Shown one piece after another: positions 25,215-32,276 of a stretch of DNA of 37,108 nt. The translations under genes were made by a program, and so were the position numbers. The stretch's first letter is position 1. Each line of letters begins with the position of its first letter. The notes under the pieces are model-generated. The model saw only the letters and a list, made by a program, of their open reading frames with translations, was not told where the DNA came from and ran no database searches. This DNA is from Candidatus Woesearchaeota archaeon (GTDB taxonomy: Archaea > Nanobdellota > Nanobdellia > Woesearchaeales > DSVV01), in contig JAGVYH010000046.1 of assembly GCA_018303325.1 (NCBI GenBank), positions 1 through 37,108 on the forward strand. Reading direction: 5' to 3'.

Positions 25215-25437
25215 TTTTTCCGCACACAACTCGTTTGTGGGACGAAGTCCACCGTCTCATGAAAAGTTTTTTACGTTTTTTTAAGCGTTATATAAACAGT
25301 TTAAGTTTAAAATAAAAAACCAAGGACTAAAGTCCTTGGTATTCATTACAAAAAGCTCGATACTGCCATTCATCCCACATTTGAAAAAGTGGGTATTCTG
25401 GCTTTTTTGAGACGTGTGGCTGCGCCCAGGAACTAAA
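25215..25437. repeat. Compound palindromic element E2 with the 81-nt module as cargo
   Basis: L-end TTTGTGGGACGAAGTCCACC then GTCTCATGAAAAG (25235-25267), R-end GAGACGTGTGGCTGCGCCCA then GGAACTAAAC (25409-25438). Between them, instead of repeat arms, lies the perfect hairpin CCAAGGACT-AA-AGTCCTTGG (25321-25340) joined to the 81-nt module (25328-25408). The 3' arm of the module is cut after GGCTTTTTT by the R-end. Confidence 0.82.
25328..25408. repeat. 81-nt structured module, copy 2
   Basis: Matches 8698-8778 at all but four positions. The inner hairpin is stronger here: CCCAC pairs with GTGGG, where copy 1 has CTCAT and GTGTG. On the minus strand it ends in an AAGGACTTTAGTCCTT hairpin, the layout of the right end (TnpB guide RNA region) of many IS200/IS605 elements. 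No TnpA or TnpB gene is near. Confidence 0.65.
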
Positions 25438-25551
25438 CAAAGACCAATTTTTATCTAAACAAGAAATTGTTTTATCAAGATAAGGTTTTTCTCTCCATTT
25501 ATTTATATATTTAAATAAAAAAAATGCCAACAATCTGCAACCTAAATGCCC

Positions 25552-25595
25552 AGAAATCAAAGATTTCTAGCATATTAGAAATGCTTTTGCATTTC
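25552..25595. repeat. Two short tandem hairpins
   Basis: AGAAATC-AAA-GATTTCT (25552-25568) and GAAATGC-TTTT-GCATTTC (25578-25595). Both are perfect. They lie about 110 nt before the ArsR-like gene. The rest of 25440-25702 shows no supported gene. Confidence 0.6.
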
Positions 25596-25670
25596 AAATA
25601 GGTCACAGTATTCGCTTTTCCAAATAAACAATAATTATTAATTTTAACTCAAATCAAAGTCATCAATAAC

Positions 25671-25680
25671 TATTTATATT
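25671..25680 (+). promoter_or_regulatory. TATA-like box for the ArsR-like gene
   Basis: TATTTATATT, 28 nt before ATG 25703, with no ribosome site; leaderless arrangement. Confidence 0.5.
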
Positions 25681-25702
25681 ACATTATTTATTCACCATAA
25701 CA

Positions 25703-26371
25703 ATGGCAAAAAACAATTTATTATTAATAGATTTAAGCGATGCAAGGGTAAAGAATCTTGCTGAGACAATTACAAGCGACACAAGCAGAAAGATACTTAA
25801 TCATCTCGCTGAAAAAGAAGACACAGAAGCAAATATATCAAAAAAGTTAGGCATGCCTATATCTACTGTGCATTATCATCTGCAAAAATTGCAGGAAGCA
25901 AGCCTTGTTGTTGTGGACGAGTATCACTACAGCGAAAAAGGCAGAGAGGTTAATCATTACAAGCTTGCAAACAAATATATAATCATTGCGCCAAAAAAAG
26001 TTACAGGTATAAAACAAAAGTTAAAAAACATTCTGCCTGTTGCGCTCATTACTTTAGCAGCTGGAGCATTGTTAAAATTATATACTTATGCTGTTGCTTC
26101 TGGTTTCGGCAGAAACATGTTTATGGCAGCAACTAAAGATTCAGCGCTGCAGGTAGCTGATAAAGCAGCGCCTGTGCTACAAGCGACAAAAGAAACTGCT
26201 GAGGCTGCTACACCTATTGCGCTTGAAACTGCGGGAAAAACAGCAGAAACAATATCTAATCTATCTAATCAGCCAGACATTGCGTTATGGTTTTTAATTG
26301 GCGCTGTTTCTACGATGGCTGTTTATCTAGTTGTTTCGATTATTAAAGATTGGCTGAGGAATAGGGAATGA
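25703..26371 (+). CDS. Membrane-tethered ArsR-like winged-helix regulator
   Basis: 222 aa. N-terminal ArsR-type HTH: SDTSRKILNHLAEKEDTEAN, then KKLGMPISTVHYHLQKLQEA (recognition helix), wing VVDEYHYSEKGREVNHYKLA. A linker leads to a first membrane helix ILPVALITLAAGALLKLYTY (residues about 108-128), an Ala/Thr-rich segment, and a second helix LWFLIGAVSTMAVYLVVSII near the C-terminus. Such two-helix tethered ArsR proteins are frequent in archaea and thought to relay surface or membrane signals to DNA. Neighbouring HTH_10 gene is on the same strand, 70 nt downstream. The signal and targets are unknown. Confidence 0.85.
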   Translation: MAKNNLLLIDLSDARVKNLAETITSDTSRKILNHLAEKEDTEANISKKLGMPISTVHYHLQKLQEASLVVVDEYHYSEKGREVNHYKLANKYIIIAPKKVTGIKQKLKNILPVALITLAAGALLKLYTYAVASGFGRNMFMAATKDSALQVADKAAPVLQATKETAEAATPIALETAGKTAETISNLSNQPDIALWFLIGAVSTMAVYLVVSIIKDWLRNRE

Positions 26372-26441
26372 AGTAAGTTTTACTTGATTCTCACAAAGAT
26401 TTCAATTAACTTTTTATATTCTAAATTTTATTCAATGAACT

Positions 26442-27131
26442 ATGTGGATTGGCCATTTCAAGGTTTGGCATGAGAATTGTATTTATCTCACAAACTCTTC
26501 AAAGTTTAATGTAGTTATTTCAATGTATCCCCTTAATTCTTATGTCGAGGGAAAATACAGATATCACACAAATGTCAATATTTTAAGTGGAAGCCATGAT
26601 GATATCAAACAGTTCATAACTGCAATTAAAAAAGACAAAAGATGTCTTGAGTTTAAAGGGAGTGGGAATGTTTATCTTTCATATATGCGCATGAAATTAA
26701 GTGATTATCATACAACCAATTATTACACACCAAAAATTTTCCTGCTTAAACCTATAATACACAAGGATGGAAAAGAGGAATGGTATTTTGGCGCATGGGA
26801 AAGAGAAATAGTATCAGATTTATACAATTCATTCAAAAAATTTTTTCATGTAGAAATGCTTTCAATCAAAGAGCAGGACTTTACTGACTTGTTTATCCCG
26901 CATATTATGCCTAAAATTACTGAAAAACAAAAAGAAGCTATACAGCTTGCAATTAGAGAAGGATATTATGATTTTCCAAGAAATATACATCTTAACGAAC
27001 TTTCAAAAATAACTGGCGTTTCCAGAGTTACTTATCTGGAGCATTTAAGAAAGGCAGAATGCAAAATTATACCTGAAATGTTTGGATATTCTATAAAAGA
27101 AGATAAGAAAAAGGGAAAAAAGAAAAAGTAG
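26442..27131 (+). CDS. HTH_10 (bacterio-opsin activator type) regulator
   Basis: 229 aa. C-terminal HTH_10 domain: PKITEKQKEAIQLAIREGYY then DFPRNIHLNELSKITGVSRV, followed by TYLEHLRKAECKI, the standard form of this archaeal helix-turn-helix. The N-terminal ~155 residues begin MWIGHFKVWHENCIYL, the usual start of this family's sensor half, whose ligand is unknown. Lys-rich tail KEDKKKGKKKK. TATA-like CTTTTTATATTCT (26410-26421) lies about 27 nt upstream of ATG 26442. Archaea-specific family, supporting the archaeal origin of the window. Possibly functionally linked to the tethered regulator just upstream. Confidence 0.85.
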   Translation: MWIGHFKVWHENCIYLTNSSKFNVVISMYPLNSYVEGKYRYHTNVNILSGSHDDIKQFITAIKKDKRCLEFKGSGNVYLSYMRMKLSDYHTTNYYTPKIFLLKPIIHKDGKEEWYFGAWEREIVSDLYNSFKKFFHVEMLSIKEQDFTDLFIPHIMPKITEKQKEAIQLAIREGYYDFPRNIHLNELSKITGVSRVTYLEHLRKAECKIIPEMFGYSIKEDKKKGKKKK

Positions 27132-27379
27132 GCATATAAATCGTTCACAAGAAAAAAGATTGATTCTAATAAATAAATTTTATTTCTTATCTAAAATATC
27201 ATAAAAGTACCTAACTATGTAGGGTAAATTATAAAATAGTAGTTAGTATATTTACTACTAATAGGGGGTTGATTTACTGCATAATAATGGACTAATATTT
27301 TGTTCCTTTATTTTTTCATTATAATAAATAACAATCATTTGTTTTAACGGCGTTCCATCAATTATAAATCACTTTAACT
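27132..27379. other. Intergenic region, promoter of the YjbQ-like gene
   Basis: AT-rich gap. AGTAGT-N10-ACTACT (27239-27261 region) is a small inverted repeat, and ATTATAAATC (27361-27370) is a TATA-like box close before ATG 27380. No ORF or RNA gene seen. Confidence 0.4.
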
Positions 27380-27814
27380 ATGATAATAAACCACATCATA
27401 AAACTAGAAACAAAAGAAGGAGTAAGTTTCTATGACCTAACTCCAAAAATAAAAGAATTTTTGGCAGAAAGCAATGTGAAGAATGGCTATGTATTAGTTT
27501 TCACAAAACATACAACCAGTGCAATAATTATAAATGAGAATGAGGAAAGATTGCTTGAGGATTTCAGGCTTTATTTGAAAAAACTTGCGCCTAAAAATGC
27601 CAAATATCTGCATGATGATATCTCCTTAAGAGACTGCCCACAGAATGAAAGGTTAAATGGCCATTCTCACATTAAAGCACTTTCATTAAATTCTTCTGAA
27701 ATGATTCCTATTATCAATGGAAATATTGGTTTAGGCAGATGGCAGGCTGTTTTGTTCACTGAGCTTGACGGAGGGAGAAACAGAGAGATAATTATTCAGT
27801 TATGTGATGAGTAA
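27380..27814 (+). CDS. YjbQ/UPF0047-family protein
   Basis: 144 aa, full length for the family. Hallmarks: VFTKHTTSAIIINENEERLL, then the stretch HDDISLRDCPQNERLNGHSH, with His residues that bind a metal or phosphate, then GRWQAVLFTELDGGRNREII at the C-terminus. Bacterial YjbQ can act as a secondary thiamine-phosphate synthase and related archaeal proteins have been studied structurally; the physiological role is unresolved. No ribosome site is visible before ATG 27380. A cupin gene follows 88 nt downstream. Confidence 0.92.
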   Translation: MIINHIIKLETKEGVSFYDLTPKIKEFLAESNVKNGYVLVFTKHTTSAIIINENEERLLEDFRLYLKKLAPKNAKYLHDDISLRDCPQNERLNGHSHIKALSLNSSEMIPIINGNIGLGRWQAVLFTELDGGRNREIIIQLCDE

Positions 27815-27847
27815 ATTTAAAACCCCTGTTTATTAAAATTAAATTTT

Positions 27848-27920
27848 AAATTGTGAATAATTTTGAAAAAATATGCTTATACAAATTAAATGGTGAATAA
27901 CTTTGAAAAAATTAAGTTTA
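27848..27920 (+). repeat. Tandem duplication around the cupin start
   Basis: AAATTGTGAATAATTTTGAA (27848) followed by AAAATATGCTTA recurs as AAATGGTGAATAACTTTGAA (27887) followed by AAAATTAAGTTTA, about 39 bp apart. The second copy carries the TTG start of the cupin gene; the first holds a similar TTG that leads to a stop after eight codons. Confidence 0.6.
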
Positions 27921-28256
27921 TCAGAATTAAACTTTGAAGAGAGGTTTACTTATGTCAAAAACATTCCTTTTAATGAGAAAGACCTAAACTGTAAGGGCAG
28001 TAAATTTCAGATTGTTAAATTTAAGCCACACACAAGCATTAAGCCACATTATCATAAAAAAACAAAAGAGATATTTTATATTTTAAAAGGAAACGGCACA
28101 ATAATATTAAACAAGATTAAATTCCAGTGCATGCCCGATGATTTCTTTCTATGTGAACCTAATGATGTACATGAATTTGTTAATAACAGCGAAGAAGAAT
28201 TTGTAATTCTTATATTTAAGACAAACGAAGAAGAAGGAGACATGTTATGGAATTGA
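27903..28256 (+). CDS. Small cupin-domain protein
   Basis: 117-aa single cupin barrel. Cupin motif 1 is HTSIKPHYHKKTKEIFYILK followed by GNG (metal ligands His-x-His and Glu), and motif 2 is DDFFLCEPNDVHEFVNNSEE (His). This is the mannose-6-phosphate-isomerase-like subgroup (COG0662); substrate unknown. The ORF has no ATG near the start of the domain; TTG 27903 is the best candidate. The start region sits in a 39-bp tandem duplication. It follows the YjbQ-like gene on the same strand. Confidence 0.85.
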   Translation: MKKLSLSELNFEERFTYVKNIPFNEKDLNCKGSKFQIVKFKPHTSIKPHYHKKTKEIFYILKGNGTIILNKIKFQCMPDDFFLCEPNDVHEFVNNSEEEFVILIFKTNEEEGDMLWN

Positions 28257-28300
28257 TTTCTTAAACATAACCTTTTAGCACAAACAAAGAGAACACAACA

Positions 28301-28312
28301 AAATATATAAAC
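28301..28312 (+). promoter_or_regulatory. TATA-like box for the translin/MBL operon
   Basis: AATATATAAACC lies about 60 nt before ATG 28367, and GGTGTTGAT precedes the ATG as a possible ribosome site, so a short leader is expected. Confidence 0.4.
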
Positions 28313-28366
28313 CAACACATACATTCTAGTTTATGGACATATTGTTTAGTTTATGGTGTTGATAAA

Positions 28367-28942
28367 ATGTTAAACATAAAAGAACTTAATAAAATCAAGG
28401 AAAACTTGCATGAATTTGACAAACAGCGGGAGAACATTATCTTTTTGTCAAGGATTATATTAAAGGCGTCAAAATCAGCGATATACTCTGCGCACAGAAA
28501 TGATTTCAATACTTCAAAAAAGCAGATAGATGAAGCTGAAACCAACATAAAAAAAGCAGAGAGTTTGTTTAAGAAAGACGAAAATTTAAGGAATGTTGGT
28601 GCTTATTCTGAGGCATTGGAAGAATATGTTGAAGCAAAATGCTTTTATGGATTTATGAAAGAAAAAAAGCTTCCAGAACTGGCAAAATTAGCAGTAAGCC
28701 CTGATGAATATCTTCTTGGATTGTGCGATTTTACCGGCGAGATGGCAAGATCAGCAGTTATATTGGCTACAAACAAAAAGTTCAAGGAAGTTCAGCAGAT
28801 TAAAGAGATTATAGACGAGATATTCGGCTTTTTCTCCAGCCTTGATTTAAGAAACGGAGAGCTGAGAAAAAAAGCAGATTCAATTAAATGGAACTTAAAG
28901 AAAATTGAAGAAATTTTATATGATATTTCCATGAAAAAATGA
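28367..28942 (+). CDS. Translin-family RNA/DNA-binding protein
   Basis: 191-aa all-helical protein of the translin family (COG2178). Recognisable parts: FDKQRENIIFLSRIILKASK at the N-terminal helix, EYVEAKCFYGFMKEKKLPEL in the middle, and SPDEYLLGLCDFTGEMARSA, which is the family's most conserved block. Archaeal translins form ring-like oligomers and bind single-stranded RNA; some have RNase activity when catalytic acidic residues are present (EALEEYVEAK here may supply them). It overlaps the start of the MBL-fold gene by four bases (ATGA), a clear operon. Confidence 0.88.
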   Translation: MLNIKELNKIKENLHEFDKQRENIIFLSRIILKASKSAIYSAHRNDFNTSKKQIDEAETNIKKAESLFKKDENLRNVGAYSEALEEYVEAKCFYGFMKEKKLPELAKLAVSPDEYLLGLCDFTGEMARSAVILATNKKFKEVQQIKEIIDEIFGFFSSLDLRNGELRKKADSIKWNLKKIEEILYDISMKK

Positions 28943-29796
28943 ATTTCAGAAAAAAGATTAAGAAAATAAAAAGTTATTTTATCTTAAGTACAGAATCACG
29001 TTTAATTATGATTTTATTATTATGTTTAGTTTCATTATTATTTACAGTTGGTTGTTCAAACAAAAACAAACCGCCTGCAGACGACAATAATAATGCTGAA
29101 AATATGAAAGAAATAATCTGGCGCGGCCATGCGACTATTCAATTGAATTCTCAAGAGAAGAATATTGTAATGTATATAGACCCATATAATTTAGATAATC
29201 AAAATAATGATTTAGACAATAATAACTTAAATAATAAAAACAACAATTTAGATAAGGCAGATATTATTCTAATAACGCATGCGCATTATGACCACTGCAG
29301 CTTGGCAGATGCAATAAAGATTGCAAAACCGTCAACAATAATCCTTGCTACATCAGATTGCATGAATAATTTAGAAAAACTCGACGTGGAAAAAAAGGTA
29401 ATTGTTGAGCCAAATAAAAAATATGATATCAATGGGATTATTGTTGAAACAATCCCCGCATACAACATTAATACAAAGTTTCATCCTAAAGAAAATAACT
29501 GGGTTGGCTATGTAATAAATGTAAACAACAGAAGATATTATCACGCAGGCGACACAGATAATATACCAGAAATGGCTTTACTTAAAGAAATAACATTAGC
29601 CAATATTGATGTTGCATTCCTGCCAGTTGGAGGAACATATACAATGAATGCAGAAGAAGCTGTAAAAGCAGCAGGCGCATTTAATCCAAAAAAAGCAATA
29701 CCCATACATTATGGCAGTATCGTCGGGACAAAAGAAGATGCAGAATTATTTAAGGAGAAATGTGATTGCGACGTTGAAATTCTAGAAGAGAATTAA
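28939..29796 (+). CDS. MBL-fold metal-dependent hydrolase, lipoprotein
   Basis: 285 aa. N-terminal basic start, hydrophobic signal LIMILLLCLVSLLFTVGC with a lipobox-like LFTVGC, so a secreted lipid-anchored protein. The metallo-beta-lactamase domain of UlaG/COG2220 type has WRGHATIQL, the metal motif THAHYDHCS, then YYHAGDTDN and PIHYGSIVG. A low-complexity Asn-rich insertion (about residues 88-104, DNNNLNNKNNN-like) separates the second strand from the THAHYDH motif. Translationally coupled to the translin gene. Substrates of archaeal COG2220 enzymes are mostly unknown. Confidence 0.88.
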   Translation: MNFRKKIKKIKSYFILSTESRLIMILLLCLVSLLFTVGCSNKNKPPADDNNNAENMKEIIWRGHATIQLNSQEKNIVMYIDPYNLDNQNNDLDNNNLNNKNNNLDKADIILITHAHYDHCSLADAIKIAKPSTIILATSDCMNNLEKLDVEKKVIVEPNKKYDINGIIVETIPAYNINTKFHPKENNWVGYVINVNNRRYYHAGDTDNIPEMALLKEITLANIDVAFLPVGGTYTMNAEEAVKAAGAFNPKKAIPIHYGSIVGTKEDAELFKEKCDCDVEILEEN

Positions 29797-29845
29797 TTAG
29801 CTTTATTGTATTTATTTATATCCTCACCTGTTTCTCAATCTATTT

Positions 29846-30000
29846 TCCGCTCACAACACGTTTGTGGGCGCAGCCACAGTCACATGAAAAAAAGGTAAGA
29901 AGGTTTGAAGGTCAGATGGTTTGATGGCAGCGACTTATTTCCGTCGTGCCGTTCGTAGTACCTTCAGACCATCAAACCATATTACCATCTTACCTTTTTT
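29846..30000. repeat. Compound palindromic element G overlapping the HAD gene
   Basis: L-end CACGTTTGTGGGCGCAGCCA then CAGTCACATGAAA (29857-29889). Left arm 29888-29928 is 8-nt units: AAGGTAAG, AAGGTTTG, AAGGTCAG, ATGGTTTG, ATGG. Right arm 29959-30000 has, as reverse complement, AAGGTAAG, ATGGTAAT, ATGGTTTG, ATGGTCTG, AAGGTA: the same kinds of unit in a different order. Loop contains GCGACTTATTTCCGTC. No R-end is present; the right arm runs straight into the HAD coding sequence. Confidence 0.85.
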
Positions 30001-30849
30001 AGTGAATTCATACATCTTAACAAAGAACGCTTCAACTGGCCTTGCAAATGCTTTTATAAGAAAAGGATCCGTTTGAGGATGCAAAGGGTGAGTAATTTGT
30101 ATTGTCCAAACACCTGCCTGATTCCCTCCAGTAATATCTGTAAATGCCCTGTCTCCTACCATCGCAGCTTTTTCAGGGGAAGTAATTCCTAGTTCTTCCA
30201 TTGCATATTCCACCAGTCTTGTATCTGGTTTTTTAATAATAGTGTAATAATCTCTAAGAACAGCAAGATAATTTTCTCTTCCGCACATTTGCTGCGGTAA
30301 ATATAATTTGTCGTATATAATAGTATCTTTTAATTTTTTAGTTTTAGCACCTAATACCTCTTTGCTAACCCCGCTATTCTTTTGTTTTGCATCATCTTCT
30401 GATATATAAGATACATAAAATTGGTTGTCATCCTTTGGCTCTAAAGTAAATGTTTCTTTGTGCTGGTATATCTTTCTTTTTACAATAGAAGGATTACTTT
30501 CATACATCCTTAACACAGAAATTTCTGGAAAAATCCTGCCAAGTTCCTGAAATCTTTCTTCGCCTGAATTAGATAAGATAATATGTTTCAGTCTTTTATC
30601 GACAGTTAAGGCGTCAAATGCATCTTTTATACTATCATCAACAGCTTTGCCATAATATCTCATCAAAGTGCCATCCACATCCCAAATAACTGCTTCTATT
30701 CCATACTGGTCAAGAAATTCACGTGTAATATCGTTGACAGAAACAACAATTAAATCAGCCAAAACATTATTAGGATGCAGATTCGTAAATAAATCACTGA
30801 AAAAATGCCTTGCTGTATTGAGATAGCCAAATTTTTCTGCAAGAGTCAT
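29935..30849 (-). CDS. HAD-superfamily phosphatase (YqeG-like)
   Basis: 304 aa. HAD motifs: I VIWDVDGTLMR (nucleophile Asp in DVDGT), II IILSNSGEER, III Lys in KPDTRLVEYAMEELG, IV MVGDRAFTDITGGNQAG. The arrangement resembles HAD class III phosphatases of the YqeG/PGP phosphatase type. There is an insert of about 60 residues between motif II and III (residues about 120-190). The last ~21 residues (KGKMVIWFDGLKVLRTARRK) are encoded by one arm and part of the loop of palindromic element G, and the stop codon lies in the loop. The original C-terminus may have been different. Downstream neighbour on the same strand is the Lrp regulator gene's product region, upstream by ~125 nt. Confidence 0.83.
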   Translation of the reverse strand: MTLAEKFGYLNTARHFFSDLFTNLHPNNVLADLIVVSVNDITREFLDQYGIEAVIWDVDGTLMRYYGKAVDDSIKDAFDALTVDKRLKHIILSNSGEERFQELGRIFPEISVLRMYESNPSIVKRKIYQHKETFTLEPKDDNQFYVSYISEDDAKQKNSGVSKEVLGAKTKKLKDTIIYDKLYLPQQMCGRENYLAVLRDYYTIIKKPDTRLVEYAMEELGITSPEKAAMVGDRAFTDITGGNQAGVWTIQITHPLHPQTDPFLIKAFARPVEAFFVKMYEFTKKGKMVIWFDGLKVLRTARRK

Positions 30850-30883
30850 TGTAGAATAAGGGAAAGTGTTTCTGTTTTTAAAT

Positions 30884-30980
30884 CTTTTTGAGCTTGCTGT
30901 TATTAATTCTTTTTGAACTTGCCGTTATTAATTCTTTTTGAGCTTGCTGTTAATTCTTTTTGAACTTGCTGTTATTAATT
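30884..30980. repeat. 25-bp tandem repeat, four copies
   Basis: Units CTTTTTGAGCTTGCTGTTAT then TAATT: 30884-30908, 30909-30933, 30934-30955 (3 bp shorter) and 30956-30980, with a partial fifth unit after. Between the HAD gene start and the Lrp gene end; the last unit overlaps the stop codon of the Lrp gene. Units alternate GAGCTTG and GAACTTG. Confidence 0.9.
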
Positions 30981-31985
30981 CTTTTTTGCCTGCTCTAACG
31001 GCAGATAAACATGCTTGTAACTCTTTAAAGATTTCACATAATTATAATCCCTGATTTTCCCGTAAAATTTCTGTTTAATGTCGTCAATGACTTTGAGAAA
31101 ATCATTAAAATTAGCAGGCTCTATGTTAAACTCAAAATCAATATTATCACTTATTGACTCGACAACAGATATTACATTTGGGTGCCTGTGGCAGTATTCA
31201 ATTAAACTTGGAATAATTGTGGTATCTTCTAATTCTAAATTAACTTTATAAAATTCATATCCTAATTTACTAAAATTAATGTTTACTCTGTATCCAAGAA
31301 TTATTTTCTTTTTAATTAGCTGCTTTATTCTGTAAATGATGGTCATGCTTCCCAATCCTGTAGCTGCTGCAATCTTTTCAATGGGCATTCTTGCATTTTC
31401 TGTCAGCATTTTAAGGATAATTAAATCTGTCTCGTCTACCTGTTCAGGGGTTGAGCAGCCCTTTTTCCAAGAAAGATGTGAAATATCTTCTGTTTCACCA
31501 ATCAAATATGCTTTTCTGAAAGAAATGTCTCTTGTAATAATGTTTGAGCTGTACTCTTTTATCAAACGTCTAAATCTTTCCACTATTTTGGACCAGTGCT
31601 CTGAGAATTCATAAATATCTTTGACAAAGAAGCTGGCAATAACATCCCATTTGCCAGAAGCCCTTGAAATTCGGCTTGTTTTCTTATCACTAATTAGAAA
31701 TTTAATTAATTCTTCCTCTTTTTTCTGATCTGTTTCATAAAAGTCAAAATACACTCTTATAAGCAGGTAACCTAATTTAGAATAGTCAAATGTTGTTGTA
31801 TATCCTTCAATTATTCCTGCATCTTCCATTCGCTTAATGCGATAATTTACAATGTTTTTGCTAAGCCTTGTAGCTTTAGCTATGGCTGTGTTGCTTTGCC
31901 TGGAGTTTAAATCTAATTCTTTCAGTATCTTTTTATCATTTAAATCAAGTTTTATCTTGTCTTCACAAACATGTGTGATGTGCAT
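30975..31985 (-). CDS. Double Lrp/AsnC-family regulator
   Basis: 336 aa formed by two Lrp/AsnC units in tandem. Unit 1: HTH LNDKKILKELDLNSRQSNTA then LSKNIVNYRIKRMEDAGII, followed by a RAM-like domain. Unit 2: HTH DETDLIILKMLTENARMPIE then GLGSMTIIYRIKQLIKKKII, followed by a second sensor domain. Typical Lrp proteins are 150-165 aa, so this is a fused duplication, a form known in archaea. It probably senses an amino acid or related metabolite. TATA-like TTATTTATAAAT (32007-32018) is about 27 nt before ATG 31985, a leaderless start. Confidence 0.86.
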   Translation of the reverse strand: MHITHVCEDKIKLDLNDKKILKELDLNSRQSNTAIAKATRLSKNIVNYRIKRMEDAGIIEGYTTTFDYSKLGYLLIRVYFDFYETDQKKEEELIKFLISDKKTSRISRASGKWDVIASFFVKDIYEFSEHWSKIVERFRRLIKEYSSNIITRDISFRKAYLIGETEDISHLSWKKGCSTPEQVDETDLIILKMLTENARMPIEKIAAATGLGSMTIIYRIKQLIKKKIILGYRVNINFSKLGYEFYKVNLELEDTTIIPSLIEYCHRHPNVISVVESISDNIDFEFNIEPANFNDFLKVIDDIKQKFYGKIRDYNYVKSLKSYKHVYLPLEQAKKN

Positions 31986-32055
31986 ATAGACATATTTATT
32001 GTACTTATTTATAAATATTTACAGAGTTTTTAGTTATTTATTAATAATTATCATT

Positions 32056-32078
32056 TATTTTCTTATTTTGAATGAAAA
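32056..32078. repeat. 23-bp direct repeat, left copy
   Basis: TATTTTCTTATTTTGAATGA and AAA that follow are identical to 33366-33388. The two copies flank the nested palindrome and the membrane protein gene, a segment of about 1.3 kb. Confidence 0.75.
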
Positions 32079-32114
32079 CTAAAACAAATAGTGTGTAATA
32101 CAAATAATAAAAAC

Positions 32115-32265
32115 GCAACTACTAAGCCTACCTCAAAATTGTCAGCTTTGCTATTGAATCTCGTAAGACTATAGGGGAAGCGAAAACACTTGAAAAAGTC
32201 ATCTGTTCTACAAATACTTATTTTGCGGGTTTTCGCCAAAGCTGACTGGTAGGCTTAGTAGTTGC
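32115..32265. repeat. 151-nt nested palindrome, possible branched structure
   Basis: Perfect 18-bp outer arms GCAACTACTAAGCCTACC (32115-32132) and GGTAGGCTTAGTAGTTGC (32248-32265). Inside them GTCAGCTTTG (32141-32150) pairs with CAAAGCTGAC (32237-32246), then after an unpaired 28-nt stretch GCGAAAAC (32180-32187) pairs with GTTTTCGC (32229-32236). An apical ACTT-GAAA-AAGT is possible. Lies 11 nt after the membrane-protein gene's stop codon. It could be a structured RNA or a member of the palindrome family. Confidence 0.8.
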
Positions 32266-32276
32266 ATAAAAACAAA

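Noticed and set aside
25327-25560. 77-aa ORF on the minus strand
   Set aside because: Its C-terminal half is the repeated 81-nt module and the R-end of element E2, and the rest has no recognisable family; probably not a gene.
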